Below are positions 1-7,463 of a stretch of 22,140 nucleotides of DNA, in pieces. The stretch is from CAMCHP01 sp036835325 (GTDB lineage Bacteria > Bacteroidota > Bacteroidia > Flavobacteriales_D > Sanyastnellaceae): contig DAITMF010000049.1 of the NCBI GenBank assembly GCA_036835325.1, positions 1-22,140 on the forward strand. The letters are read 5' to 3'. Every line of letters starts with the position of its first letter. Positions within the stretch are counted from its first letter, which is position 1. The notes beneath the pieces are model-generated. The model had not been told where the DNA came from and did no database searches. It saw nothing but the letters and a program-made list of their open reading frames with translations. A program made the position numbers and the translations under genes.

Positions 1-1
1 C

Positions 2-103
2 CGCCACATGGTAAACACAGCTCAACTCCAGAGCGGCGTTTACACCGTGCGCATCGCATCACTCAACCATGCTGACTTCAAGAAACTAGTAGTAACCAAG
101 TAA
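2..103 (+). CDS. C-terminal end of a type IX-secreted protein (partial)
   Basis: Only the last 33 codons are inside the window. The reading frame entering from the left ends LQSGVYTVRIASLNHADF followed by KKLVVTK and a stop. The pattern of Leu-x-x-Gly-Val-Tyr, a beta strand, then Lys-Lys-Leu-Val-Val-x-Lys at the extreme C-terminus is the type A sorting domain that sends proteins through the Bacteroidota type IX secretion (Por) system. By family knowledge, such a protein is exported by Sec, crosses the outer membrane by T9SS, and loses this tail at the cell surface. The main body lies outside the window, so its activity is unknown. A strong intrinsic terminator follows 20 bases after the stop, which supports a true gene end. 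Confidence 0.8.
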   Translation, partial: RHMVNTAQLQSGVYTVRIASLNHADFKKLVVTK

Positions 104-123
104 TCTTGAATCCATAATCTGCG

Positions 124-158
124 AAAGCCCCGGGCCCTATGGTCCGGGGCTTTTTTTT
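124..158 (+). terminator. Intrinsic terminator after the T9SS cargo gene
   Basis: A ten-base stem (AAAGCCCCGG at 124-133 with CCGGGGCTTT at 144-153) closes a short loop and runs into eight T residues (151-158). It lies just downstream of the partial secreted-protein gene. Confidence 0.9.
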
Positions 159-390
159 GCGTGAATGTGCGGTATTCCCAATGCCCGTCGATTGCAGCAT
201 CAGTGATTGTCTATGCTTGAATGGGTTCAGTGTTGAAATGGTGCGATGGCAGCATGAAGCCAGATTGAGTCTTTGTCTATCCTTATGCATCCTTCAGCAT
301 CCACCTCCATGCAGACGCATCGAATGGTGAAGGCGCATCGAATCACGTGTGAAAGGTTTACGGGCGACGAAGCCCCGCATCCATCCCCAA
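159..390. other. Intergenic stretch without a recognisable gene
   Basis: About 230 bases between two terminators. Short frames are open on both strands, but none has a start signal, domain or codon pattern that looks coding. The only visible structure is the nine-base word GCATCGAAT occurring twice within about 25 bases near 315-345. Confidence 0.5.
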
Positions 391-427
391 GAGAAAAAAG
401 AAAAAGCGGAGGTCACTAACGAACCTC
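391..427 (-). terminator. Possible terminator of hemJ
   Basis: Read on the minus strand, a short stem (GAGGT/ACCTC, 409-427) is followed by CG and then a T-rich run (391-406). It lies about 30 bases past the hemJ stop. The stem is only five to six pairs, so this is tentative. Confidence 0.4.
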
Positions 428-456
428 TTCACACCGTTCAGCACCGCGGCGCTTGC

Positions 457-1002
457 TTAGCCTTTTTTCGATGCGCGAAAACGCTGGTACCACTTGATGG
501 CCAGGGTGAGGAGGATGGCTACTCCGAGTATGCCTACAAGACCATTGAGCCATGAGAAGCTGTCTTTCTTCACAATGATGAACACCACGGCGATGAGCAC
601 CACGGTGGGGAATTCATTGAAGAAACGCAAACGCATTGAACTCATGGCGCCGGGACGGTCGCTCTGAAAGCGCTTGTAAACCGCATGGCTGATGAACTGG
701 TACACCCATAGCAAGGTGACAAAACCGAGCTTGATGTGCATGTATCCGAGGTGGAGCAGCACCGGTTCGCGGTAGAGCATAAAGAGGCCGAAGACCGTGC
801 AAAGCACCGCTGATGGCCACGTGATTGCAAACCACAACCGACGCTCCATGGTACGGAACTGATTGGTGAGAATGCCGCGCTCAGGCTCTTGTTTGTCAAG
901 CGCTTCGCGGTGGTAAATAAACAAGCGCACGATGTAAAACAAACCGGCGAACCAGGTCACCATGAAAACGAGGTGCAGTGCTTTCAGCGTTGTGTATTCC
1001 AT
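457..1002 (-). CDS. hemJ: HemJ-type protoporphyrinogen IX oxidase
   Basis: A 181-residue integral membrane protein of the HemJ (UPF0093) family, which oxidises protoporphyrinogen IX to protoporphyrin IX in haem synthesis at the cytoplasmic membrane. The N-terminus has the family pattern LKALHLVFMVTWFAGLFYI with His10, then RLFIYH. A second conserved block, HIKLGF (Lys91), follows a helix around residues 62-77. Four hydrophobic helices are visible: about 8-27, 57-77, 86-105 and a C-terminal pair near 130-170. Length fits the family. The start is ATG. A TAnnTTTG-like element (TAATTTTA, minus strand, 1014-1007) ends four bases before it. The gene is divergent from the thioesterase and appears monocistronic. 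HemJ is the usual enzyme for this step where HemG and HemY are absent. Confidence 0.88.
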   Translation of the reverse strand: MEYTTLKALHLVFMVTWFAGLFYIVRLFIYHREALDKQEPERGILTNQFRTMERRLWFAITWPSAVLCTVFGLFMLYREPVLLHLGYMHIKLGFVTLLWVYQFISHAVYKRFQSDRPGAMSSMRLRFFNEFPTVVLIAVVFIIVKKDSFSWLNGLVGILGVAILLTLAIKWYQRFRASKKG

Positions 1003-1030
1003 GCGGTAAAATTACACGCTCATCAACCGA

Positions 1031-1058
1031 TTGCCCCCACAAAGGTTCGCTATCTTTG
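1031..1058 (+). promoter_or_regulatory. Bacteroidota-type promoter of the thioesterase gene
   Basis: TTG at 1031-1033 and TATCTTTG (exact TAnnTTTG) at 1051-1058, spaced 17 bases. It decides the start of the next gene: a frame-compatible TTG at 1031 lies inside the promoter, so translation should begin at the ATG at 1106. Confidence 0.7.
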
Positions 1059-1105
1059 CAACGCCTGTTGTGAATGGCCCATCACCCTTCACCGGCACTC
1101 GAACT

Positions 1106-1624
1106 ATGAAACCACGCACCGCATCCGAAACCTTTGCCAGCAGCTCGCGCATTGTACTTCCCAACGACACCAACACCTTGGGCAATTTGATGGGAGGGCA
1201 GTTATTGAACTGGATGGACATTAACGCAGCCATCTCTGCGCACCGCCATTGCCGCAGGGTAGTTGTAACTGCCGCAGTGAACAATGTGTCGTTTGACCAT
1301 GCCATCAAGTTGGGCGATATCGTGAGCATCGAGTCAAAAGTGTCGCGTGCGTTTGGCTCGTCGATGGAGGTGTACCTCGATGTATTTGTCGAGAACCACA
1401 TCACCGGTACCCGTAAAAAGTGCAACGAAGCCATCTATACTTTCGTGGCTGTTGATCAATTGGGCGCGCCAATTCAAGTACCCGAGTTGGTGCCAGAATC
1501 AGACTTGGAGCAACAACGCTTTGCAAGTGCGCTTCGACGTCGCCAACTTTCATTGATCCTAGCGGGAAGGATGAAGCCCGACGAAGCCACCGAGCTTCGG
1601 GCCTTGTTTATGCCTCAGGCGTAA
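1106..1624 (+). CDS. Acyl-CoA thioesterase, hotdog fold
   Basis: A 172-residue protein of the single-hotdog acyl-CoA hydrolase type (YciA/BACH-like), which cleaves acyl-CoA thioesters to free acid and CoA in the cytoplasm. The family core is visible: NDTNTLGNLMGGQLLNWMD, in which the Asn/Asp and the GG before the long hotdog helix are conserved, then VVVTAAVNNVSFDHAIKLGD and the strand with FVENHITGTRKKCNEAIYTFVAVD. Substrate chain length cannot be read from the sequence. The ATG at 1106 is chosen because the promoter at 1031-1058 overlaps the only longer start. The gene converges on the glycosyltransferase gene, and the two coding regions overlap by 17 bases at their 3' ends. Confidence 0.85.
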   Translation: MKPRTASETFASSSRIVLPNDTNTLGNLMGGQLLNWMDINAAISAHRHCRRVVVTAAVNNVSFDHAIKLGDIVSIESKVSRAFGSSMEVYLDVFVENHITGTRKKCNEAIYTFVAVDQLGAPIQVPELVPESDLEQQRFASALRRRQLSLILAGRMKPDEATELRALFMPQA

Positions 1625-2594
1625 GCACCCGCACCACATCAGCCGGGTCAACAGCATCGATGCAGCGATTGGCGTTTCCATATTTGCAACGATCGCCCAG
1701 TTTTGAGCACGGACGTTTGCTGCGATTCGAAGGCTGAATCACCACGCTTCCGTTTTCGGGCTGCCATGGCGACATCCCCAATTCAGGTGAGGTACAACCC
1801 CACACCGAAAGCACCCGTTTTTTCAGTGCGGCTGCAATGTGCATCAGTCCTGTGTCGCCGCTAATGACCTGCTGCGACCGACGAATCACCTCGGCTGAGC
1901 CGTGCAAACTCAGTTTGCCGGCAAGGTTGGTCACGTTTGGCAAATGCTCCAAGGCAGCACCGGTATCGGCATCTTCCTTTCCTCCGAGCAAAACGAAATG
2001 ATGCTGTGCGGCCTCGACAACACTTTGAATAAACCCCGTGCTCATCCGTTTGCCGGCGTGTGTAGCACCCAATGCGATGGCCGTGTAATGTTCAGGTAAA
2101 TGCGGAGCTACCGAGCGAACTTCCTCATCCGCCGAAGGCGAGATAAAAAAATCAAGTCCTTTCCCGTCATCTTCAACGCTGAAGAGCGCAACGGTTTCGA
2201 GGTTGCGATCAACGATGTGCCGGATTTTGCCTCGGAGCGCACCAAAGTTGACGAGCATCCACTTGCTGAAATTCTGCTTGTCGAGGGTGAAGGCAAGGGC
2301 GTTGAGCCGTTTTTTAACCATCCGTGAGCGGATGTTGCTGTGCAGGTCAATGATGTAATGGAACTCGAGCTCGCGCAATACCTCGGTGAGTTCAGCCGTG
2401 GTTTTGTCGATGGTGTGCACCGCATCGATGTACGGATTGTTGGCCACCACCGTCGCATAACTCTTTTTGGTGAGGAAGTGGATTTCAGGGGATGGATGGA
2501 TTTGCTCGCGCAGGGCGCGGATGACCGGCGTTGTGAGCACGATGTCACCAATCGATGAAAAGCGTATGACAAGAAAGCGCGCGCGTTCAGACAT
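1608..2594 (-). CDS. Glycosyltransferase family 9 (heptosyltransferase-like)
   Basis: A 328-residue GT-B fold protein of glycosyltransferase family 9, the family of ADP-heptose:LPS heptosyltransferases. The N-terminal motif FLVIRFSSIGDIVLTTPVIR is diagnostic (IRxSSIGD near residues 10-18). The nucleotide-sugar site appears as VISGDTGLMHIAAAL, in which the GDTGLMHIA segment is conserved, followed by VWGCTSP. It probably adds a sugar during assembly of LPS core or another surface glycan at the inner face of the membrane; the sugar itself cannot be told. Four Cys residues near the C-terminus (CSKLGDRCKYGNANRC plus an upstream one) may be structural. The ATG lies five bases after a TAnnTTTG element. 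It is divergent from tatD and overlaps the thioesterase gene tail-to-tail. Confidence 0.87.
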   Translation of the reverse strand: MSERARFLVIRFSSIGDIVLTTPVIRALREQIHPSPEIHFLTKKSYATVVANNPYIDAVHTIDKTTAELTEVLRELEFHYIIDLHSNIRSRMVKKRLNALAFTLDKQNFSKWMLVNFGALRGKIRHIVDRNLETVALFSVEDDGKGLDFFISPSADEEVRSVAPHLPEHYTAIALGATHAGKRMSTGFIQSVVEAAQHHFVLLGGKEDADTGAALEHLPNVTNLAGKLSLHGSAEVIRRSQQVISGDTGLMHIAAALKKRVLSVWGCTSPELGMSPWQPENGSVVIQPSNRSKRPCSKLGDRCKYGNANRCIDAVDPADVVRVLTPEA

Positions 2595-2599
2595 GGCGC

Positions 2600-2607
2600 C
2601 AAAAGTA
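2600..2607 (-). promoter_or_regulatory. -7 element of the GT9 gene
   Basis: TACTTTTG on the minus strand, an exact TAnnTTTG match, five bases upstream of the ATG at 2594. No TTG is seen at the expected -33 distance. The spacing implies an mRNA starting at or next to the start codon. Confidence 0.6.
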
Positions 2608-2628
2608 GCGAAAAGGGTGTTGTTTGGT

Positions 2629-2636
2629 TACTTTTG
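2629..2636 (+). promoter_or_regulatory. -7 element of the tatD-ansA operon
   Basis: TACTTTTG, identical to the element driving the divergent GT9 gene, six bases before the tatD ATG at 2643. A TTG inside the element (2634) could be mistaken for a start codon. Confidence 0.6.
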
Positions 2637-2642
2637 CACGCG

Positions 2643-3413
2643 ATGTACATCGATACCCATACCCACCTGTATAGCGACCAGTTCGAAGGCGACCGCGATG
2701 CCATGATGCAACGCGCCATTGCTCAAGGCGTTGACCTTATGCTGCTGCCCAACATTGACGTAGCCAGCATTGGGCCGATGAAGTCGCTTGCCGGCAAGTG
2801 GCCCAACAATACCCGCATGATGATGGGCCTTCACCCGTGCCATGTGGATGCCAGTTTCGAGGACGAACTTCGCGTGATCAAAACCGAGCTTTTCAGCGGG
2901 AACTACTGCGCCGTGGGGGAGTTTGGCATTGATTTGTACTGGGACAAAAGCTTCCTCGCTGAGCAGCAAGCGGCGTTTCGCACGCAAGTGGAGTGGGCCA
3001 AAGAGCTCGATTTGCCGGTAGTGCTGCACGTGCGCGATGCCTTTCAGGAAGTGTTTGACTTGCTCGATGAACTGAACGATGAACGGCTTCGTGGCGTGTT
3101 TCATTGTTTTACAGGAGGGATGGATGAGCTGCGCAAAGTCGACGCCTACGGCGGGTTTTACTTCGGCATAGGTGGCGTATTGACCTACAAACGTTCAGGT
3201 TTAGATGCAGTGCTGCCCGAAATCCCCTTGGAGAAGATTATCTTGGAGACGGATAGCCCATACCTCGCGCCCATCCCGCACCGCGGAAAGCGCAACGAAT
3301 CAGCGTATGTGCCGCATGTTGCAGAGCGCATGTCGGAAGTGCTGGGCATCTCGATCAAGGAAGTCGGAACTGTGACCACGGCCAATGCAAAACGGCTGTT
3401 TAGACTTGTATAA
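2643..3413 (+). CDS. tatD: TatD-family metal-dependent deoxyribonuclease/hydrolase
   Basis: A 256-residue TIM-barrel hydrolase of the amidohydrolase superfamily. Metal ligands of the TatD family are all present: the N-terminal DTHTH (His6, His8), Glu93 in VGEFGIDLYW, His129 in VVLHVRD, His154 in FHCFTG, and Asp204 in LETDSPYLAP. Characterised relatives are 3'-5' exonucleases or DNases involved in DNA repair and turnover; the exact substrate here is not known. ATG at 2643 is preferred over the TTG at 2634, which sits inside the promoter element. The gene is followed by ansA after eight bases, so the two are very likely cotranscribed. Confidence 0.9.
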   Translation: MYIDTHTHLYSDQFEGDRDAMMQRAIAQGVDLMLLPNIDVASIGPMKSLAGKWPNNTRMMMGLHPCHVDASFEDELRVIKTELFSGNYCAVGEFGIDLYWDKSFLAEQQAAFRTQVEWAKELDLPVVLHVRDAFQEVFDLLDELNDERLRGVFHCFTGGMDELRKVDAYGGFYFGIGGVLTYKRSGLDAVLPEIPLEKIILETDSPYLAPIPHRGKRNESAYVPHVAERMSEVLGISIKEVGTVTTANAKRLFRLV

Positions 3414-3421
3414 ATAAGCGC

Positions 3422-4462
3422 ATGGCACGATCGGTATTGCTGCTGTACACCGGAGGCACCATCGGAATGGTGGCTGACACCGAAGGAGGAGGCCTAAAAC
3501 CCCTTGACTTCAATCACTTGCAAGGCCAAGTGCCCGAGTTGAACCGCTTGGAGCTCGACATTGCCTACGAAGCATTTGAGCCTCCTGTTGATTCATCGGA
3601 TATGTCGACCGAGCATTGGCGACACATTGCCCGCCGCATTGAAGCGAACTACGATGATTTTGATGGCTTTGTTGTGCTTCACGGCACTGATACCATGGCG
3701 TACACAGCCTCTGCGCTGAGTTTTATGCTGCGCGGATTATCGAAGCCGGTAATCTTGACCGGTAGCCAACTGCCCATTGGTGTGTTGCGCACCGATGGGC
3801 GCGAGAACTTAATCACGGCCATTCAGTTGGCAGCATTGGAGAAGCGCGGTGCCGCATTTGTACAAGAGGTAGCGGTGTATTTTGGTTCATCGCTGTTCCG
3901 TGGAAACCGCACGCACAAGTACAGCGCCGAAGATTTCAACGCATTTCATTCACCCAATTTATCGCCTTTGGCGGAGGCCGGTATTCACCTTCAGTTTAGG
4001 AACGACCTGTTGATTCGGACGGATGCCAAGACCCGGCTTGCAGTGCATGACCGCATGGAAGAATCAGTGGCCGTGCTCACCCTTTTTCCGGGCATTGGCG
4101 AGCGCGTTGTTCGGCAGATTTGCCGCACTCCGGGCTTGCGCGGACTGGTGCTTCACACCTTCGGTTCGGGCAACGGACCAACCGCCGCGTGGTTCATCGA
4201 CGCATTGCGCGAAGCCCGTGAAGCCGGCGTCGAAATTGTAAATGTGACCCAGTGCTCATCGGGCTTTGTTGAGCAAGGAAGGTACGCAACAAGCTCGGCC
4301 TTTGCCGATTTGGGCATTGTACCTGCCGGCGACATGACTTTGGAAGCAGCGGTTACGAAGCTCATGCATGTGCTAGCGTATGCCGCTGATCCACAGGAAG
4401 TCGCACGCACAATGATGCATTCATTGAGCGGAGAGCTCACCACCTACTCTTCACTTGTATAA
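3422..4462 (+). CDS. ansA: Type I (cytoplasmic) L-asparaginase
   Basis: A 346-residue L-asparaginase, hydrolysing asparagine to aspartate and ammonia. The two catalytic threonine motifs are intact: LYTGGTIGM (Thr13) and LHGTDTMAYTASALSFM (Thr89, Asp90), followed by ILTGSQLPIG. The C-terminal allosteric-type domain begins near residue 210 with LTLFPGI. There is no signal peptide, which fits the cytoplasmic type I enzyme, and the length matches E. coli AnsA (338). It begins eight bases after tatD and shares its promoter. No terminator is evident before the tRNA-Ser gene. Confidence 0.92.
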   Translation: MARSVLLLYTGGTIGMVADTEGGGLKPLDFNHLQGQVPELNRLELDIAYEAFEPPVDSSDMSTEHWRHIARRIEANYDDFDGFVVLHGTDTMAYTASALSFMLRGLSKPVILTGSQLPIGVLRTDGRENLITAIQLAALEKRGAAFVQEVAVYFGSSLFRGNRTHKYSAEDFNAFHSPNLSPLAEAGIHLQFRNDLLIRTDAKTRLAVHDRMEESVAVLTLFPGIGERVVRQICRTPGLRGLVLHTFGSGNGPTAAWFIDALREAREAGVEIVNVTQCSSGFVEQGRYATSSAFADLGIVPAGDMTLEAAVTKLMHVLAYAADPQEVARTMMHSLSGELTTYSSLV

Positions 4463-4593
4463 AACGTGCATCTTTGCGGCCGAAACGCATTGTCGTTCTC
4501 TTTGATTTTTTCGTAATTTGGCGCCCAACCAAGCGAGGGAAGTACCGTTCTGTAAAGTTGCGGGGCCGAGCCTATTACGAAGTTGGAAACTAC

Positions 4594-4678
4594 GGAGAGG
4601 TGGCCGAGTGGCTTAAGGCGCACGCCTGGAAAGCGTGTTTCCCGCAAGGGATCCCGGGTTCGAATCCCGGTCTCTCCG
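4594..4678 (+). tRNA. tRNA-Ser (anticodon GGA)
   Basis: An 85-nt class II tRNA. The acceptor is GGAGAGG (4594-4600) with TCTCTCC (4671-4677) and discriminator G. The anticodon arm is CACGC-CTGGAAA-GCGTG, giving anticodon GGA, which reads UCC and UCU. A long variable arm (TTTCCCGCAAGGGAT region) and a T arm CCGGG-TTCGAAT-CCCGG are clear. CCA is not encoded. Both strands across it are open as short frames, but these are artefacts. Confidence 0.96.
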
Positions 4679-4772
4679 CTTGATTGTAAACACGGATTAA
4701 CCGCCACTAGGCGTCAATTATTACTTACGTATAATACAAAACCAAGGTTTGTCAAATTACAATTTGAGCATC

Positions 4773-5621
4773 ATGAGAAAACTGCTTGCTATCCTGGCCA
4801 TCGCCGGACTCGGAATTTTCGGTCAGGTCAACGTGACTTTCGCGCAGGACAATGAAAACACGGAGACGGTTGACGCCGCGACCGATTCAACCGCGGCGAT
4901 GGAAGCCGATGCGCCTGCTGAAACCGAATCGGCCCCTGCCGATACCGTTGAAGCCGCTCCTGCTGAAACAGCCGAGCGCGAAGTGTTAAGCTTCCACCAA
5001 ACTGTTAAGCGCTACTTCATTGAAGGTGGTGCAGGCTTCATGGCCTTCGTTCTCGTGTGTCTCATCTTCGGTCTTGCACTCGCCATCGAGCGCATCATTT
5101 ACCTGAACATGGCAACCACCAATTCTACGAAACTCCTCAACAATGTTGAAGAGGCCCTCCAGAGAGGTGGTGTTGATGCAGCGAAAGAAGTATGCCGCAA
5201 CACCCGCGGACCTGTAGCCAGCATTTTCTACCAAGGCCTCGACCGCTCAACCGGTGAGTTCAGCGACGTTGCCAAGGCCATTGAAGACTACGGTAGCGTA
5301 GAAATGAGCAAACTCGAGCGAGGCCTTTCGTGGATTTCGCTCTTCATCGCTCTCGCGCCAATGCTCGGGTTCATGGGTACGGTAATCGGTATGATTTCAG
5401 CCTTCGACAAGATTGCTGAAGCAAACACCATCAACGCGTCAATCGTGGCAGGCGGTATCAAGGTGGCACTTATTACCACGGTATCGGGTCTTATCGTAGC
5501 GATCATCCTCCAAATCTTCTACAACTACATCTTGTCGAAGATTGATGGCATTGTACTCGATATGGAAGAAGCGTCAATGGACCTCGTTGACATGCTCTAC
5601 AAGCGCAAAATTCAGGCCTAA
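4773..5621 (+). CDS. exbB: ExbB/TolQ/MotA-family proton channel subunit with signal peptide
   Basis: A 282-residue inner-membrane protein of the MotA/TolQ/ExbB proton channel family. It begins with a signal-peptide-like segment (MRKLLAILAIAGLGIFG, likely cut near TFA-QD). A low-complexity Ala/Glu/Thr/Asp-rich stretch of about 45 residues follows. The core has a first helix (AFVLVCLIFGLALAIE), a cytoplasmic loop, then the family hallmark GLSWISLFIALAPMLGFMGTVIGMISAF and a third helix (GGIKVALITTVSGLIVAIILQIFYNY). With ExbD it converts the proton gradient into force for a TonB-like partner. ATG at 4773 is chosen over a TTG 24 bases upstream because it starts directly at the signal peptide. It is first of four genes with 11-12-base gaps. 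No tonB is in the window. Confidence 0.88.
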   Translation: MRKLLAILAIAGLGIFGQVNVTFAQDNENTETVDAATDSTAAMEADAPAETESAPADTVEAAPAETAEREVLSFHQTVKRYFIEGGAGFMAFVLVCLIFGLALAIERIIYLNMATTNSTKLLNNVEEALQRGGVDAAKEVCRNTRGPVASIFYQGLDRSTGEFSDVAKAIEDYGSVEMSKLERGLSWISLFIALAPMLGFMGTVIGMISAFDKIAEANTINASIVAGGIKVALITTVSGLIVAIILQIFYNYILSKIDGIVLDMEEASMDLVDMLYKRKIQA

Positions 5622-5633
5622 TCCCAACGCCTT

Positions 5634-6101
5634 ATGAACGATAAATCACTTCGTCTCGGACTCGGCATTCTTCGTTCGGTGATCATTGTACTTGGAGCGG
5701 TGCTTCTGGTAATGATTGCTTCGCGCAGTGTGACCGATGAGACTTACAATGAGGGGATGGATGCCTACGGCAGCCTCCTCGATAACGTATACACACTTAC
5801 CTTAGTAGCACTGGTCATTTGCACCGCTGCTGCCCTGCTCTTCGGATTGTTCTTCTTCGTTACCAACATCAAGAAACGCCTCGCCACCCTTGGCGGCGTG
5901 GTAGGTTTTGTGCTGATTGGCCTCGTGAGCTTCTACGCCCTCGCTGATAAAACTGTTCTTCGTGCCTACGAAAGCAGCGGAATAGAGGTCACCGAACAAG
6001 AATCGCAATTTGCCGGTGGCGGTATGTACATGGTGTACCTTTTGGGAGCCATTGCAATCATTGCCATAATTTGGACGGAAGTCAGCCGTTTATTTAAATA
6101 A
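5634..6101 (+). CDS. Unknown four-helix membrane protein in the exb operon
   Basis: A 155-residue protein that I cannot assign to a named family. Four hydrophobic helices are visible, at about 14-29 (SVIIVLGAVLLVMIA), 53-78 (LTLVALVICTAAALLFGLFFF), 86-103 (LGGVVGFVLIGLVSFYAL) and 131-148 (YMVYLLGAIAIIAIIW). A roughly 28-residue polar loop precedes the last helix. It starts 12 bases after exbB and ends 12 bases before the first exbD, so it is almost certainly translated from the same mRNA. That position suggests an accessory subunit or assembly factor of the ExbB-ExbD complex; this is inference from location only. Confidence 0.8.
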   Translation: MNDKSLRLGLGILRSVIIVLGAVLLVMIASRSVTDETYNEGMDAYGSLLDNVYTLTLVALVICTAAALLFGLFFFVTNIKKRLATLGGVVGFVLIGLVSFYALADKTVLRAYESSGIEVTEQESQFAGGGMYMVYLLGAIAIIAIIWTEVSRLFK

Positions 6102-6113
6102 ACCACTTGAACC

Positions 6114-6878
6114 ATGGCGAGAAGACCACTACAGGAAATCAATGCCGGGTCGATGGCCGACATCGCCTTCCTCCTCCTGATATTTTGGCTGGTGACTACC
6201 ACCATTGACTCAGACGAAGGTATCAAGCGACAGCTGCCACCGCCCATCCCGCCTGATGTGACTGTTCCACCGGTGAAAGAGCGCAACGTGTTTGTGGTGT
6301 TGGTTAACGCCAATGACGATTTGCTCGTTGAGGGTGAAGAGATCAAAATCGGCAAACTCAAAGAGAAAGCGAAAGAGTTCCTCATTGCTGATGGTGACGG
6401 GCTTCTTTACGGTGAAAAACCCGAAGATCCCAACTTGCCTGTGCGCCTTTGGGAACGCAGGGCTGACGTTGAAGCCAACATTGCAACCTACGATGCACTC
6501 GTGAAGCAAACGGCCGACGCTGACAAAAAGGCGTCGTACCAGAAGGTTCTCGACGACTGGCGCGATAAAAAAGAGTTCATGACCCTTCTAGGGGGAGAGT
6601 ACAAAAAACTCCCAGGCTCGGCAATCATCTCGATGCGAAACGACAAGAACACGAGTTACGACACCTACATTCAGGTGCAAAACGAACTCGAAGCCGCTGT
6701 CAATGAGCTGCGCGATGAATTGGCCCTTGCCAAGTTTGGTGAAACCTACGCCGCACTCGAAGAACGTCTGGAACGCTCAGCTACTGAAGAACTTCGCCTA
6801 AAGGTGTTCGCAGTGCGAGAAGTGTACCCGCAACGGATATCCGAAGCCGAACCAATTGATGCCGGTAACGTCTACTAA
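6114..6878 (+). CDS. exbD: ExbD/TolR-family subunit, long form
   Basis: A 254-residue ExbD/TolR-type protein: short cytoplasmic N-terminus, one transmembrane helix (SMADIAFLLLIFWLVTTTI) carrying the proton-relay Asp16, then a periplasmic domain. Typical ExbD is about 140 residues. Here a charged insertion of roughly 90 residues (about 80-175, rich in Lys, Asp, Glu and Ala, probably helical) separates the two halves of the periplasmic domain. The second half resumes with GSAIISMRNDKNTSYDTYIQVQ. It is the third gene of the exb operon and precedes a second, normal-sized exbD by 11 bases. The pair may form a heteromeric ExbD within the channel. Confidence 0.87.
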   Translation: MARRPLQEINAGSMADIAFLLLIFWLVTTTIDSDEGIKRQLPPPIPPDVTVPPVKERNVFVVLVNANDDLLVEGEEIKIGKLKEKAKEFLIADGDGLLYGEKPEDPNLPVRLWERRADVEANIATYDALVKQTADADKKASYQKVLDDWRDKKEFMTLLGGEYKKLPGSAIISMRNDKNTSYDTYIQVQNELEAAVNELRDELALAKFGETYAALEERLERSATEELRLKVFAVREVYPQRISEAEPIDAGNVY

Positions 6879-6889
6879 CACCACACACA

Positions 6890-7363
6890 ATGGGTAAATT
6901 CAACAAAGGAAAAAAACGCGAAATGGCAGCCATCTCAACTGCCTCGCTGCCTGACATTGTGTTCATGCTCCTGTTTTTCTTCATGGTGGCTACCGTCCTC
7001 CGTACCGAAGAAGAACTCGTGAAGGTGGTACGTCCGCAAGCGTCAGAACTCTACAAAATCGAGAAGAAGCACCTCATTCGCTACATCAACATTGGTCCGC
7101 CGCAAGATGCTCGCCGCGGTACCGAACCCGTTGTACAGCTAAATGACCAGTTCGCTTCTCCCGAACGTGTACGTGAATGGGTCGACAATGAACGAAGCAC
7201 CATCATCGATGCCGAACAAAGCAAGATGTGGGTGTCGCTCAAAGTCGACAAAGAAACCAAAATGGGCATCGTAACTGATGTGAAGCAAGAGCTTCGCAAG
7301 GCCTCTGCCCTAAAGGTGCTCTACTCAACCGGCTCGCGCGCGCGCACCGGAACAGTTGAGTAA
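6890..7363 (+). CDS. exbD: ExbD/TolR-family subunit, short form
   Basis: A 157-residue ExbD-type protein with the canonical arrangement: basic N-terminus, a single helix (SLPDIVFMLLFFFMVATVL) containing Asp22, and a periplasmic domain ending in a VTDVKQELRKASALKVLYS segment typical of the ExbD core. It is the last gene of the four-gene operon and is followed within 20 bases by an intrinsic terminator. Two dissimilar exbD genes side by side are common in Bacteroidota energy-transduction loci; which outer-membrane system this one serves cannot be read here. Confidence 0.88.
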   Translation: MGKFNKGKKREMAAISTASLPDIVFMLLFFFMVATVLRTEEELVKVVRPQASELYKIEKKHLIRYINIGPPQDARRGTEPVVQLNDQFASPERVREWVDNERSTIIDAEQSKMWVSLKVDKETKMGIVTDVKQELRKASALKVLYSTGSRARTGTVE

Positions 7364-7382
7364 TCACTGCAATAGATTGTCT

Positions 7383-7409
7383 AAAAGGAGGCTTCGGCCT
7401 CCTTTTTTT
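7383..7409. terminator. Bidirectional intrinsic terminator
   Basis: A ten-base stem (7383-7392 with 7397-7406) capped by a TTCG tetraloop. T-runs follow on the plus strand (7403-7409) and, more weakly, on the minus strand. It ends the exb operon and could also end the converging mgtE-dehydrogenase transcript. Just downstream the words TGTGCGC and TGCGC each precede a run of six T residues. Confidence 0.9.
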
Positions 7410-7463
7410 ATGCGCTTTTTTGTGCGCTTTTTTGCGGTCTTTTTGTTGGGATGGATGCGAGCC

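Noticed and set aside
4444..4707. 87-codon minus-strand frame over tRNA-Ser (SGETGIRTRDPL motif)
   Set aside because: Antisense translation of the tRNA-Ser gene, a common annotation artefact.
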